Positions 25,901 through 34,810 of a stretch of DNA of 64,000 bases are shown one piece after another (positions within the stretch are counted from its first letter, which is position 1; each line of letters starts with the position of its first letter). The position numbers and the translations under genes are program-made. This stretch comes from Lucifuga dentata. Its lineage: Eukaryota; Chordata; Actinopteri; Ophidiiformes; Bythitidae. The DNA lies in contig VXCM01000928.1 in the NCBI GenBank assembly GCA_014773175.1, forward strand, positions 1 to 64,000, in the 5' to 3' direction. The notes under the pieces are model-generated. The model searched no databases. It was not told the DNA's origin and worked only from the letters and a program-made list of their open reading frames with translations.

Positions 25901-27400
25901 CAGAAGTAAATTACTCATCAAAATCAAAGTTTTCAGGAGGTTCAAGAATTATTATGTTACTGTTAATGACACTTTGACAAAGCTTAACACACTCCCCATT
26001 CTATAAAAATAAGGAAAAATAACATAAACATAAGATGTCCCCTTTAAAGTTAGGGATAAGAGGATGAAGAAGTAGTAAGGAGGTGTACAGAATTTATTTA
26101 TATTGTTTTGTTAGAATTAAAGTTGAAAACTTTAACATCTGCTAACCAGCTGTGGCATGTAGATCGCCATAATCCTTAAGTTTGACTTCGAGGTGTAACT
26201 CTGTATTGAAAAAGAATGAAGACAAACATGTCTTGCGGGAAATTATGCAGAGCACAGGTCAGTCCAAAAATTGATTTTTTTGAGGTGGTATAAAAACAGA
26301 ACATTTGACTTCCAAAACTGAAGGTAAAAGAATTGATTGAAACAAAGAACGTCCTCTGCATCCAATCCTAGCACAATGTATTAATCAGTTTAATAGAATA
26401 GCATCATCTCTTTAGCAAGTTATTGAGATTTATTCTTCACACTTAGTAAACAAGTTTCAAATCTTGGCACTTGATTTACGTTAATTAGCTTAGTTGTCTT
26501 TTAACATCTAAATTAGCTATTAAGCTAAATTGAGTTTTGGCTATTTAAGCCCATTATCAACAGATTCTTTATATGATTTACTTTACATGATTGCTCACTA
26601 TTTTGCAAAGCATACAATCAAATTACCCATGGTAGCCAGAGAGATGCTTGAGATAAATATTCCACAATAAAGAGCCATTTGATGCCTTGGTTGTTTTAAA
26701 TCAGAACATTATTTACATCTGACAATACAGCTGTGAGCAGGAGCTGCTTGTTTCCCAGAATGCTCCAACATTTGAGTTTTGGAAATCGCTGCCAAACAAC
26801 AACCTTTTTAATGCAGCAACAGTCCTCTTCTCGCCATCCCCCTCTGATTTGTCCTCTTGTCCCGTTGTCTCTGTTCCTCCATTCAGCCACTGACTGCATG
26901 GTGTCCGAGTGGTCCGAGTGGTCCGAGTGCAACAAGTCGTGCGGTAAAGGACACACCATTAGGACCCGCATGATCAAGCTGGAGCCACAGTTTGGGGGCA
27001 ACACTTGTCCTGAAACCATCCAGAGGAAGAAATGTAAGATCAGGAAGTGCCGATCAAAAGCAAAGGAGGAGAGAGGAGGAGGGGGAAAGAGGAGGAGAAG
27101 GGGTAAACAGGGAAGAGATGCAGCAGTGGAAGAACAGCCAGGTTGGTGGTGATAATGTCTTATATCTCACATGGAGAATTTTTAAATGTCAGTTTATTGT
27201 AGTCAAATCTGTCACCTTTCATGTTTGGCCCAACAGGTTGCAGGATGCAGCCCTGGACCAGCTGGACGGACTGTACCAAACCATGCGGCGGGGGGATCCA
27301 GGAACGCTTCATGTTGGTAAAGAAAAGAGCTCAGGGCTCTCAGATGGCCAGCTGTAAGGACAGGAAGGAGATACGTGCCTGTAACGTACATCCCTGTTAG
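7151..27400 (+). CDS. spon1: spondin-1 (F-spondin), C-terminal ten exons through the stop
   Basis: The coding exons are 7151-7215, 10397-10598, 14363-14503, 14727-14802, 17928-18110, 22858-23028, 23878-24045, 24706-24864, 26887-27141 and 27237-27400. They total 1584 bases, or 527 residues plus stop, with every junction at GT-AG and every phase consistent. The product matches vertebrate F-spondin almost residue for residue. It covers the second half of the spondin (Spond_N) domain, an acidic linker, and six thrombospondin type 1 repeats. F-spondin is a secreted extracellular-matrix protein that guides and attaches neurons and binds APP/ApoER2-type receptors; this is known for the family and not visible here. 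The signal peptide, reeler domain and start codon are missing and should lie left of position 1, because nothing similar was seen in 1-7150. Teleosts can carry two copies (spon1a and spon1b), and I cannot say which this is. Confidence 0.96.
7325..7763. repeat. MITE, family C (TAAAGG...CCCCTTTAA ends)
   Basis: The left end is TAAAGGAGGTATATTATAC and the right end is AACATGTCCCCTTTAAA, giving a weak inverted pair. The interior contains a CTGTTCTGATTGGCC segment seen again near 25790 and 42740. An N at 7727 sits between duplicated poly-A/CCTA sequence. It is a non-coding, DNA-transposon-like repeat within a spon1 intron. Confidence 0.6.
9342..9397 (+). repeat. CA microsatellite
   Basis: A CA run with one GTA interruption lies inside a spon1 intron. 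Confidence 0.9.
9998..10300 (+). repeat. teleost L2-type LINE 3' tail, copy 1
   Basis: CATC repeats are followed by TGTACAGGGTTGCAGCAGG, AACCTGCATGTTTG and ACATGCAAACTCCACACAGA. This is the 3' part of a very common fish LINE. The same blocks in the same order and orientation recur at 38360-38660. The family name is from general knowledge; I did not compare it with a library. Confidence 0.7.
10397..10598 (+). CDS. spon1: spon1 exon, core of the spondin domain
   Basis: The acceptor is CACCAG. The first base completes the Leu codon split with the previous exon, and the frame then continues with RAAPSAEFSVDRTRHLMSF. It includes GPSPDWNVGLSGEDLCTKEC and the DLIPWDAGTDSGITYE segment, both hallmarks of spondin domains. 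The exon ends on a GAG codon, followed by donor GTATTA at 10599. Confidence 0.96.
10599..14362 (+). other. spon1 intron
   Basis: Outside the inverted-repeat element at 11011-11751 I see AT-rich unique-looking sequence. It includes a GA run at 13136-13147 and a short local inverted repeat near 13860-13970, where TTTCACCTGAAAACTCA occurs twice with AAATGTTTAAAGGAAG between. No exon was recognised. Confidence 0.6.
11011..11751. mobile_element. PIF/Harbinger-like non-autonomous element, TTA duplication
   Basis: The left end GGCCTAGTCTACACTAATAT and the right end (reverse complement GGCCCTATTCACACTAATAT) form inverted repeats running on into GGATATTTT. Both sides are flanked by TTA, the target size and motif of PIF/Harbinger elements. 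About 65 bases inside are duplicated around the N at 11229 by assembly. No transposase is present. Confidence 0.7.
14363..14503 (+). CDS. spon1: spon1 exon, end of the spondin domain
   Basis: The exon is 47 codons long and is phase 0 at both ends, following TTTTATAG. It reads SPNKPIIPQEKIRPLTSLDH, then the QSPFYDPEGG motif, and ends in VVVERIARK. The donor is GTACAG at 14504. A GA repeat containing an N starts about 18 bases past the donor. Confidence 0.95.
14522..14583 (+). repeat. GA microsatellite after a spon1 donor, with N
   Basis: A perfect GA run interrupted by an N at 14536 starts about 18 bases beyond the donor of the exon ending at 14503. Confidence 0.9.
14633..14721 (+). repeat. 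GT microsatellite abutting the spon1 exon-4 acceptor, duplicated by assembly
   Basis: Two GT runs, each preceded by GTGTAAG and followed by TTCCAGGGGGAGCAAT, are separated by an N at 14683. The duplicated unit is about 51 bases. The simplest reading is a single GT run next to the exon at 14727. Confidence 0.85.
14727..14802 (+). CDS. spon1: spon1 exon, acidic linker before TSR1
   Basis: The exon encodes GEQCNVVPDTVDDIVADIGQ and then an EEKEE acidic run, and ends after the first base of an Asp codon. The donor is GTGAAG at 14803. The acceptor TTCCAG follows a long GT repeat instead of an ordinary pyrimidine tract. The sequence TTCCAG plus the first ten exon bases also occurs at 14667-14682, before an N at 14683. 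I read that copy as an assembly duplication, not a second exon. Confidence 0.93.
14850..15447. mobile_element. MITE, family B, copy 1
   Basis: The inverted ends read GAGTTACCTCAGAAGTCGGA on the left and, as reverse complement, GAGTTACCTCGGAAGC on the right. The body matches the reverse complement of 42160-42725 over its length, for example the ATGATGTCACTCAACATGGC block. Length is about 0.6 kb with no coding capacity. Confidence 0.75.
15448..17248 (+). other. spon1 intron segment with simple repeats
   Basis: It contains a CA run (15586-15640), a pyrimidine-rich CCTG-type stretch (15660-16100) resembling LINE or LTR tail debris, a GT run ending in an N at 16421, and a CTC trinucleotide run at 16851-16880. 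No exon was recognised. Confidence 0.5.
17249..17822. mobile_element. MITE, family A, complete copy
   Basis: The left end is TAAAGGACCATACTGGTGAT and the right end is the complement of TAAAGGAGCATACTGGTGAT, each continuing into an AGCCCAATAAA-type block. That gives inverted repeats of about 45 bases over 574 bases. Related copies or fragments occur at 5540, 25401, 43150, 44706, 46372 and 57405. Confidence 0.8.
17928..18110 (+). CDS. spon1: spon1 exon, thrombospondin type 1 repeat 1
   Basis: After CACTTAG the exon reads DTPETCIYSAWSPWSACSSA and continues to DFQPCMGPGCSME. It carries the WxxW C-mannosylation motif (AWSPW), six cysteines and the CEKGRRMRQR arginine ladder of a TSR. It begins with two codon bases and ends with one, so it is a symmetrical phase 1-1 exon. 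The donor GTAAAT is followed within about 10 bases by a CA microsatellite (18118-18156). Confidence 0.96.
19884..19944 (+). repeat. CA microsatellite
   Basis: One of the longest uninterrupted CA runs of the window, in the spon1 TSR1-TSR2 intron. Confidence 0.9.
20755..20870 (+). repeat. tRNA-derived SINE fragment
   Basis: A B-box-like GGTTCAAGTCC (20795-20805) is followed by a TGCATGTCCTTGAGGAAGAC block. Both are typical of teleost tRNA-derived SINEs and adjoining LINE-type tails. The A box is not clear. The assignment is by pattern memory only. Confidence 0.45.
22858..23028 (+). CDS. spon1: spon1 exon, thrombospondin type 1 repeat 2
   Basis: After GGACAG the exon reads TSTCMMSEWISWSACSVSCG and then MGMRSRERYVKQYPEDGS, ending near KCIVNDEC. 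The WxxW motif, the CSVSCG turn and six cysteines define a TSR. It is a symmetrical phase 1-1 exon with donor GTGAGT at 23029. Confidence 0.96.
23240..23600. repeat. LINE 3' tail (Rex1/CR1-like), copy 1
   Basis: ACATA repeats lead into ATAAACTTTATTGATCCACT and GAGGGGAAAATT, the familiar 3' end of fish Rex1/CR1-type LINEs in reverse. TATTGCACATCTGGGG and an AATAAAGTGACAGTAAG block follow. The approximate extent lies between the TSR2 and TSR3 exons. Confidence 0.55.
23878..24045 (+). CDS. spon1: spon1 exon, thrombospondin type 1 repeat 3
   Basis: After CCCACAG the exon reads PSSCVVTEWGEWDPCSVTCG and GMRRRERMVKMPPIDGSMC, and closes on CMMPEC. The WGEW and CSVTCG motifs are intact. Phase is 1-1 and the donor is GTGAGT. 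An AGT trinucleotide run begins within the first ten bases of the following intron. Confidence 0.96.
24160..24665. repeat. LINE 3' tail (Rex1/CR1-like), copy 2
   Basis: AATACTTTATTATCCCGAGA followed by GGAAAATTTG matches the terminal motif of the copy at 23240. The far end carries TACCGTCTGCCTGAAGGTAA, a segment I associate with the 3' coding/UTR part of the same LINE type. It lies between the TSR3 and TSR4 exons. Confidence 0.55.
24706..24864 (+). CDS. spon1: spon1 exon, thrombospondin type 1 repeat 4
   Basis: The exon reads TIPCMLSPWSDWSECSVTCG, then RGMRTRQRMLKSDPAECTEE, ending CMLPEC. The loop after RMLKS appears about two residues shorter than in mammalian F-spondin. The acceptor GCGCAG is preceded by a TG-rich stretch with few consecutive pyrimidines. 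Phase is 1-1 and the donor is GTAAGT. Confidence 0.95.
24865..26886 (+). other. spon1 intron between TSR4 and TSR5, with MITE composite
   Basis: From 25401 a family A left end (TAAAAGGACCATACTGGTGA) runs into family C sequence that ends GATGTCCCCTTTAAAG at 26046. The rest is AT-rich with nothing recognised. Confidence 0.55.
26887..27141 (+). CDS. spon1: spon1 exon, TSR5 and basic linker to TSR6
   Basis: After ATTCAG the exon encodes TDCMVSEWSEWSECNKSCGK, then GHTIRTRMIKLEPQFGGN and the end of TSR5 at KKCKIRKC. A Lys/Arg/Gly/Glu-rich linker of roughly 30 residues follows, coded by a purine-rich AGG/GGA stretch at about 27057-27120. The TSR5-TSR6 region of F-spondin is known for matrix binding and plasmin processing. 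The linker sequence differs strongly from the mammalian one, while the flanking TSRs are nearly identical. The WSE motif is coded by three tandem copies of a 9-base unit. Confidence 0.95.
27237..27400 (+). CDS. spon1: spon1 last coding exon, thrombospondin type 1 repeat 6 and stop
   Basis: After CCAACAG the exon reads CRMQPWTSWTDCTKPCGGGI and then QERFMLVKKRAQ, and ends KEIRACNVHPC with TAG at 27398-27400. The CNVHPC terminus is the standard end of F-spondin. The preceding intron is only 95 bases (27142-27236), the shortest of the gene in this window. Confidence 0.97.
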
Positions 27401-28401
27401 GGGGCACTACTGAGCCGAGGGAGGGAGGGANTGGGTGGGGTGGTAAACATATATGAAAATATGGGGTTAATTTGGTAAAGATTGTGTACAGTATGGATAA
27501 GGGGAATTGTTACATCAAGGTATGAGGTGAAAGTGGGGGAAGAAGTGGAGCAGAGAGAATGATGAGGTAAGAAGAGAAGTTGGAGGAGAGGAAGAGAGGA
27601 AGAGGACGATGTGCTGTTTAGTGAAGCCATTGTAGACATTTAGTAGTTAACAGGGGTGATCATGCTGCAGGCATGAATGGAAGTATTGCGGTCATATCTG
27701 TGCCCTGCAGAAGTATCAGCATTTCGGGAATACAAGAAAAACTAGCTGCAGTAGTTTCCCCATCAACACAAACATTTTACAGTGTGTTCTCAGTAGTTTT
27801 CTTCTCCTGGTATCAGCTGTCAGAAACTGAAGATGTAGGATATCATTTTTTGCAAGACATAGATGATAATATAGAAAGTTAGCAATCTCAAAAGAGATGT
27901 GTAACTACTATCTAACCAACACTTTAAAAAATGAAACTACTATGTAATTACTAAAAACACTTCCCAGATAAACAGATACATATAAATGGAGATGTTTTAT
28001 ACTGTTAAAAGTGTCTTTATATACTGTTACTGCTGTTTAACTGTTGTTTCAGCTGATGTAGCACTAATTCTGCAATAGCGCCCCCCCGATCAGACGACCT
28101 GATTTCAGCATGTGTAAAGATGGTTATTTGCATTTCATTCTGCTTTATCTGCCGTACTTTTCCTCGTGACTGTATCCGCCTTTGTTGGTCCCTGAAAAGA
28201 TGCAGCTGGAGCCTAACAAGTGCTGAGCTGTAATGTTGCTGTGGAGTTCAAGTTGTCAAAGAAACTGGAAAATCTTATAACAATTTTTGAGATCTGACAA
28301 TGGCAACAAATTAGGGCAGCCCTCTGAATTTAGACTTCTGTAGTCGATCATTTTGTGCACGCGTGTGTGTGGGTGTTGCAGAGGATGTTGGAAGAGGTGC
28401 N

Positions 28402-28455
<54 letters not shown>
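28402..28455 (+). repeat. GT microsatellite in the spon1 3' UTR
   Basis: An uninterrupted GT run follows an N at 28401. The true length is unknown because of the N. Confidence 0.9.
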
Positions 28456-28457
<2 letters not shown>

Positions 28458-28587
28458 CTATAAAAATGTTACTATAAAGTTATATTTCCTGTAAATGTCT
28501 TTGTTGCTTTCCCCCCTTTTTCTGGCCTCTCTGTTTTATTTCTTTACCTCTGTATCACGTGACTATTTTGTAAGAAGCCACCTTTAC

Positions 28588-28593
28588 AATAAA
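28588..28593 (+). promoter_or_regulatory. spon1: AATAAA polyadenylation signal, likely for spon1
   Basis: A canonical AATAAA lies 1.2 kb after the spon1 stop, followed by an AT-rich and then T-rich stretch. It is the first strong candidate after the GT repeat. Confidence 0.6.
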
Positions 28594-28615
28594 AATATAA
28601 ATGTCAAAATCATGA

Positions 28616-31600
28616 TGTCATTGAAGTTGTTTTAATTTTAAGCGTCATTATAAATTCATGGCTTTAAACTGTCATAAGCGTGTGGAAAAGATTTTATACG
28701 ATGTACTTACATGTCTGCTCCACTAGATGGAGCCATAAGAATTGAAAACGACATACTCATGGGGAAGTAACTGCAAAAAATTAAATGAGCCAAACATTGA
28801 AATTTCACACTTGTAATATATATTTTTCTTCATATATTTTCCTCATTTTTGAGAGTTATTTCAAAAATTATCTTGAAATTAATTTAAAACTAATTAGATT
28901 TTATGATCTCCTTATCTGTTACATTCATTTTAACCTGACTGACTAGGCTGGCTTCTTTCAACAGCAGATTTTCAGACAGAATGCACAAATCAAAGCGTCA
29001 GACAGGAACTGGAGTCATTACGCATGAAGATCCACATTTTAGATGCAAGTTAACATCAAATCTGTCCACTGTGTGTTTGTTCTCTCTCACAGAAGCTCCT
29101 GTTTCTTGCTGTGGCTGTCTGTTTAATTCACTGTGAGATATAACGAGGCTCTGAATGTTATGAAGCCGCATATCAGGAGTAAAGGATGCTCATGAATTAT
29201 GAATGCCAGATGAAGCACAATAGCTTTTTATCCTCTAATGTTCAATATTGAATGATGTTTTGCAGAAGTTGGGTTGTAAGAGGAACAATTAGACATGCTT
29301 TCAGCTTAAACTGAGGATCAGGCAGAAGCGCTTTGTGACACTCATCAGAATAATGACTACTGTCTGGAGATATTTTAAATTATTTAACAATTTAAAAGTC
29401 TTTTTTTTTTTGGTNTTTTTTTTTTTTTTTAATAACAGTGACAGCAACAGTAAGAATCCTTTCATTAGAGAAATTAGCATGTAATTCAACTGCAACATGA
29501 AATATGTGGGAGAATATCTGTATGACTTATGACTTTAGCAAACAATCTTTTATCAAAGCAAGTTCCTGTTCCAGTCAGGTGGTGGAGTTACTGCTCAACT
29601 CTTTTTCACCCTGAATATGTCAGTGTGAATTTCCTGCAAGTAAAAATGACATTATGACAATCACTTTGACATTCTGATATGCTATTTCAAAAATACAAAA
29701 ATATTCAGACCAGCAGCACCCGTAAGGGTAACTGGTGCACAGAATTAGATGGATGAATAGATGGAGAATTCTTTTTAAAATTCTGTTATCAGGTTTGTGA
29801 CACAGTAGCTCCATCACATTGTTGTTTTTTTTTTTTCCCCCAATTGAAGGATAGAAATCAGATACAAGATAAATCTGAGCATATTAATGTATTAACATCA
29901 CCATATTACAGTAACATCACCTCTCCTTATTACTCATGCTGTACTTTTATTCTGTCCCATGGTAGCATGCTCCCTTTTTAATAATTTTAATTTTTAATTG
30001 ATAAGTGTAAACTTGTATGTTTCCCGATGAAGAAACTGGGACATTACAATAGTAAAGTGATGCAACAAATCAAAAAAGTAGTGCACAAATACAAAAAAGA
30101 ATGTAAATATTTGAGGTTATATGAGCTGTTGTCACTTATTCAAAACTCAAAGTACAAAGTCTGAGATTAATTATGGATTACTAGCCATGTTAGTTGTTCC
30201 TGCTGGATGGAGCTTGCAAGACTAAACATGGCTGGTTAGACGCAAGCTTCTCTTATCCCAAAGCAACAATGAGGTTTCAAAAAGACGACGGGAAAACAGC
30301 TTCAAACTGTGGACTGAGTAAGAGGTGCAAGCCTTTATTTCTGTTTATGCAAATGAGGAGATCCAGAGAGACTTTTGAGTTGTCCACTCGAAATTAAAAA
30401 GTATTTCAAAATGGAACTGTAAGCCAGTACCAAAAACAATATACTATGAAAACTAGAAACAAATAGATCAGATCAAACCAAGCCTGTCTGAACATGCATG
30501 TATAGTACTTAAAGTACTTCTCTTCTTACCACAGAGAATTTCTTGAACTCCCTGTTTAATTCAGGGTTGCTTCCCAGCATGTTCTCAGCCAGTCGTCAGT
30601 CCCTGTGGGTTCAGCCTGAGCTAGTTAAGACTGGCAGCCTCAGTGGACAGTTGAAAGCATCTGAAAGCTGAAAGTCTAGGGCAGCGCTCTGCTTTGCCAG
30701 GACGTGAAATATTCATGATATCTTCATAAGTCAATCTAACCCAGTTCTCATCACTTCCTACCAGCTGTTCTAAGAAAACACTCTTTGTTCCTTTTTATTG
30801 TTACAGCCAATGATTGAAAAATCACAATGGCTGCAGGACTGATTAATGGCTAATGCAGGGCTGTAGTGTTTCCTCTGTAATTCATTATGGAGTGAAAAGG
30901 ATTTTTCAGAGGATGGGTTTACAGAGTTATTAAAGACAATAGAAAAAAGTAGAAACTGAGACCATGAGTCCAGTGTGCTCATTCGAAGTAGGGAAAACAA
31001 TGGATTAGTTAAAATAAATAAATAAAATAAATCCAGTTCTGGCCAATGGTTGGGCAGGTTTCACCCAAATGGGCTACTTTTGGTTAGGTCGGACAGGGAT
31101 AAATTGCATTAGGCAGGTAGATGACATTTGGGCTGCTTTTTTCAACATTTGGTTTGTAAAACAATCTTAGCAAACAAACTTTCATTTTATGATAAAAATA
31201 TTAAGTCACAAAATTCAAAATAATATTCATTGTGTCATCTCACATGTCAGTGGTGACATTTTGATTGACATATGTTGTATTTAATCGTCATTGGGGATGT
31301 GGACTGGCCTATTAACCGCTGAACTTTTCCTCATTAGCGTTTTGGGTAAATTAGCTTAGCTGACTAGTATAGTCATAGCTACACGATTCCTCCTAGAAGC
31401 TGCATGTAACTCTTCTGTCCGGACTCAGAAAATGCTGAGTTAAGTGGGGGAAGAATAAAAAAGCTTTATGTAAGGAGTGCGAGACACAGCCTGAGAAATG
31501 TGGATCGAATCCATCCCATAATTTGTATTGCAACACAGATCAGGACACAAATAGTGATCTAAAAGATCATGCACCAAAAAGATCATGCAGCTACCAAAAA

Positions 31601-31944
31601 GCTCAAGTTCTGTTGTGTCAGACATGAGCGGTTTGCCACACTGAAGTTGTCTGGTGAGGGAGAAGACACCAAGGATGAACATAGACATGGGAAACGAATC
31701 GCACACTATGTTGCAAACACATCGTAACAACGCAGATAAGATGAGAGCATTAAAATGCAAAGGACCAAGTCCAAAAAAGTTGGTCCAAGCATCCACTTCA
31801 GAGTTCAGCCCAGAGACTTTATAAAGTCAAATGTTCTTCACGTCCACATTCTTCACATTTTTCAAGTTCCGCTCCATCAGTATGTAATGCCAAATGTGCC
31901 AAAATTAAATATATAAAAACAATATTAAGAAATAACTAACTTTA
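28616..31944. other. intergenic, no gene recognised
   Basis: AT-rich sequence downstream of spon1. It has poly-T with an N at 29415 and a - strand open frame of 118 codons at 31440-31796 that I do not recognise. No TIR pairs or LINE tails were seen. Confidence 0.5.
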
Positions 31945-33335
31945 TGCAAAAGTACCAATAAATTATTAAATAATTCCATAAATCATTATTATCATAAAAT
32001 CTTATTTCATAACAACACTTTTATTTCATAATGCCCCATTTTTTAAGGGGGCATTATGAAATAAAATTTTTCATTTCACAACACCTTTTTTCTGAATGCT
32101 CTTCATAATGGAACATTTCATGATATCTCAGTTTATCAATCATGACTAGTGGGCGTGGCCTTACACTGATTGGTTGTTCCAGTCGTCAGACCAAAGCAAA
32201 ACCAGCGAAGGCAGACAAACTCAACTGTAAGTTCAAACTTTCTACTACAACTATTAAACTGTCATCAAAATAAGTTTTTTTCATACGAGAAAGTAGCTGC
32301 TCAGAATTTGAATATATGGTCGACTGATTAAAATAATGCTGAATTAAACATTTGTTTTGGCGTTTTCAGACACGGGAAACTCCGTTAGAGGCTGGCTGCA
32401 GCGAGCAGCTTCCCGGCCTGATGTGAGTGACCGACCTTTGTCACCCCCAGTGATATCAGACTGATATCAGCGAGCGCTTTGGTTATTATAGATGTCTGAT
32501 GTCTTTGTGACGTTTCAGATAACATCCAGTACTTGTTGCTTTATGAACTGATTTAGCTGATGGTAAAGTTGAGTTTCACGGTTTTATTGGCTATTACAGT
32601 TTGTGTAAGTTTTACAATAGAGCTGTTTATGTGTGTTTTGACTATTGTGTGTTTATCTTGCAAAAGGAGTTATAGCTTAATCAAAACATCACAGAGACAT
32701 CAGCGCCGCTGGCAATAACCACAGCGCTCGCTGATATCTACTGACCGTACGTTGACCCGGTCAGTCATACCGGGAGCCGGGGCAGCCGGCCTGCTCCTGC
32801 AGCCTGCTGTTAGCAGAGCTTCCTGTATCTGAAAATGTTGAAACAAATTTTTACAGTAATTCAGCATTATTTTAATCAGTCGACCATATATTCTAAATCC
32901 GAGCAGCTACTTTCTCATTTGAAAAAATCTCAAAACTTAATTTGGTGAATAGTTGTAATAGAAAGTTTTAACGTACAGTTGAGTTTGTCTGTCTTCGCTG
33001 GTTTGCTTTGGTTTACAACTGAAACAACCAATCAGCGTAAGGCCACGCCCACTGGGTTCTGATTGACAGACCGAGATCTCATCATGAAATGTGTTATTTT
33101 GATAAACAAAGAGCTTTCAGAAAAGATGGTATTGTGAAATTTAAAAAAAGAGACTTGAAAAATGAGGCATTATGAAATAACTGTTATTTTGAAATAAAAA
33201 CAGTGTGAAATAAAAAGGAGAGACTTGAAAAATAGGGTATTATGAATAATACAATACAATAAAAGTGTTGTTATGAAATAAGATTTCATGATAATGATTT
33301 ATGGAGTTATTTACTTATTTATTGGTACTTTTGCA
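31945..33335. mobile_element. fold-back (long inverted repeat) element, about 1.39 kb
   Basis: The left arm begins TGCAAAAGTACCAATAAAT at 31945 and the right arm ends with its reverse complement at 33335. The arms remain similar inward for about 380-470 bases each, for example GTCGACTGATTAAAATAATG at about 32320 against CATTATTTTAATCAGTCGAC at about 32865. A smaller inverted pair lies inside (GATATCAGCGAGCGCTTTGG near 32463 against AGCGCTCGCTGATATC near 32723). No coding region is present and no clear target duplication was found. Confidence 0.8.
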
Positions 33336-33879
33336 CAGTGTTATATATCATAATATGTTTTTTATACGTTTAATTTAGGTGTGTTTGGCCTTCCATACAT
33401 CAGAATACATACTGATTCTGAGTAAAGGTAAGATCATTTTACAGGAAAGTGCTGCTGCTGAATTTGTTACTGTAATTAAAAGTTATGTAATTGCCGACTA
33501 ATCCTAAATAATTTACTGATCGTGTCTGTGCTTGAAAAATACGACTTTTTCGATTGTGTGTCTGTGTTAGAGGATGCGATATTGTCTCACTAAATCTTAA
33601 TCTTTAACTTGATTTCATTCCTTCATCTTCAGAAAATTATTTACAGTGAGGATGCAAACCTCAGCAGAAGTGGAGATGCAATTTTCGGCAGGGATGCAGA
33701 TTTTGGCACAACACCTGTTATAACTGCTTTGATCCTTCGCAGCCACCGTAGCCCATATGCTTTTTGTATTCAATCAATAATCAATCAGTACAATACAGCT
33801 CAGCTCAGTGTTGCCAACATTGGTTCTGGCATCGACGATCATACACCATATGTATATGGAGGCAGACTGATAGATGGAT

Positions 33880-33902
33880 GGACGGATAGATAGATAGATA
33901 GA
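33880..33902 (+). repeat. GATA microsatellite
   Basis: A GATA run is followed by a GCTAGCTA patch up to about 33955. Confidence 0.8.
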
Positions 33903-34459
33903 TATGGACAGACATAGATTGCCTTCTTGCTAGCTAGCTAGATAGCTAGATTGAGCATCAGGGTAGACTAAATGCTAACAGTGAATGTATCTAGATTTTA
34001 CAGCCAACATTTTTAGGGAATTATTTGCAATGTTCACTGTCAACATTGTCCTATTTTATTTTTCTACAATATTCTTTCACAGTAGCTAAAGCAGGATTAA
34101 TGTGGCGTCAAAATTCTGTACTTCCCACACCAACCCCTCAACACTGACCTCCTCTGTACACATTTTCTTCAGCAGAATAAGATCCTTACACTACTTCCCT
34201 TTTCAGCAAAACAAATAAATAAATAAATTACATTTTGAAAGAAATGCAATTAAGAATGCATTCTAGCAGTATATCAATGTAACTCAGAACAGACAAAGTT
34301 GATTTTGGAGATGGCGGCAACATGAAAAAGTTTATTTGCGCTATTACTTTCCAATGAATAGACCTGTAATGCTCTATTATTGCGGAGAGAATCCGGTCAA
34401 TATTGGAGACAGGCATTTATTTCTAATTTTGCCAATGGTCACATGTTTCTCGCCAGGGA

Positions 34460-34810
34460 CGTAGAGCCCGTCCCCCATGAGCAGCAAGTGACGCTCCGCT
34501 GTCACTCGCAGTGACCGTGGGGACAGCAGGCTCCACATCCACAGCTTTGTTTCACGCTGAGCCCAGTCGTGCCTTCTGGCTGGAGGGACAATGGCTGGAG
34601 AGCTTTTTAAGCGGTTTGGTATCCGAACATGGCTGCTGTCATAGTGGCAGCAGCAGATTACGCTAATAGTTTCCTGGGCCAGTACATACACTAACCCGGC
34701 CTTTATTTGAGACCGGCTTTTATTTCATCCAGTTAACTCCGCCCCTGGCTATTATTAAGTACCGGCAATTATTTGAATATTGGCTTTTAATAGAGAATTT
34801 ATGGTACAAC
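34460..34810. repeat. unclassified interspersed repeat (CCGGCCTTTATTTGAGACC type)
   Basis: This GC-richer island ends in CGGCCTTTATTTGAGACCGG and GGCTTTTATTTCATCC-like blocks, which look like one end of a DNA transposon. The opposite end was not found. Confidence 0.35.

Larger units (their letters stand above)
27401..28612 (+). other. spon1: spon1 3' untranslated region (inferred extent)
   Basis: This is the stretch from the stop codon to about 20 bases past the first good AATAAA. It contains an N at 27431, a second N at 28401 and a GT microsatellite at 28402-28455. No open frame in it resembles a protein. The 3' end is inferred only from the polyadenylation signal. Confidence 0.6.

Noticed and set aside
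31440..31796. A 118-codon - strand open frame
   Set aside because: No recognisable domain, no splice or promoter context, and composition like the surrounding intergenic DNA.
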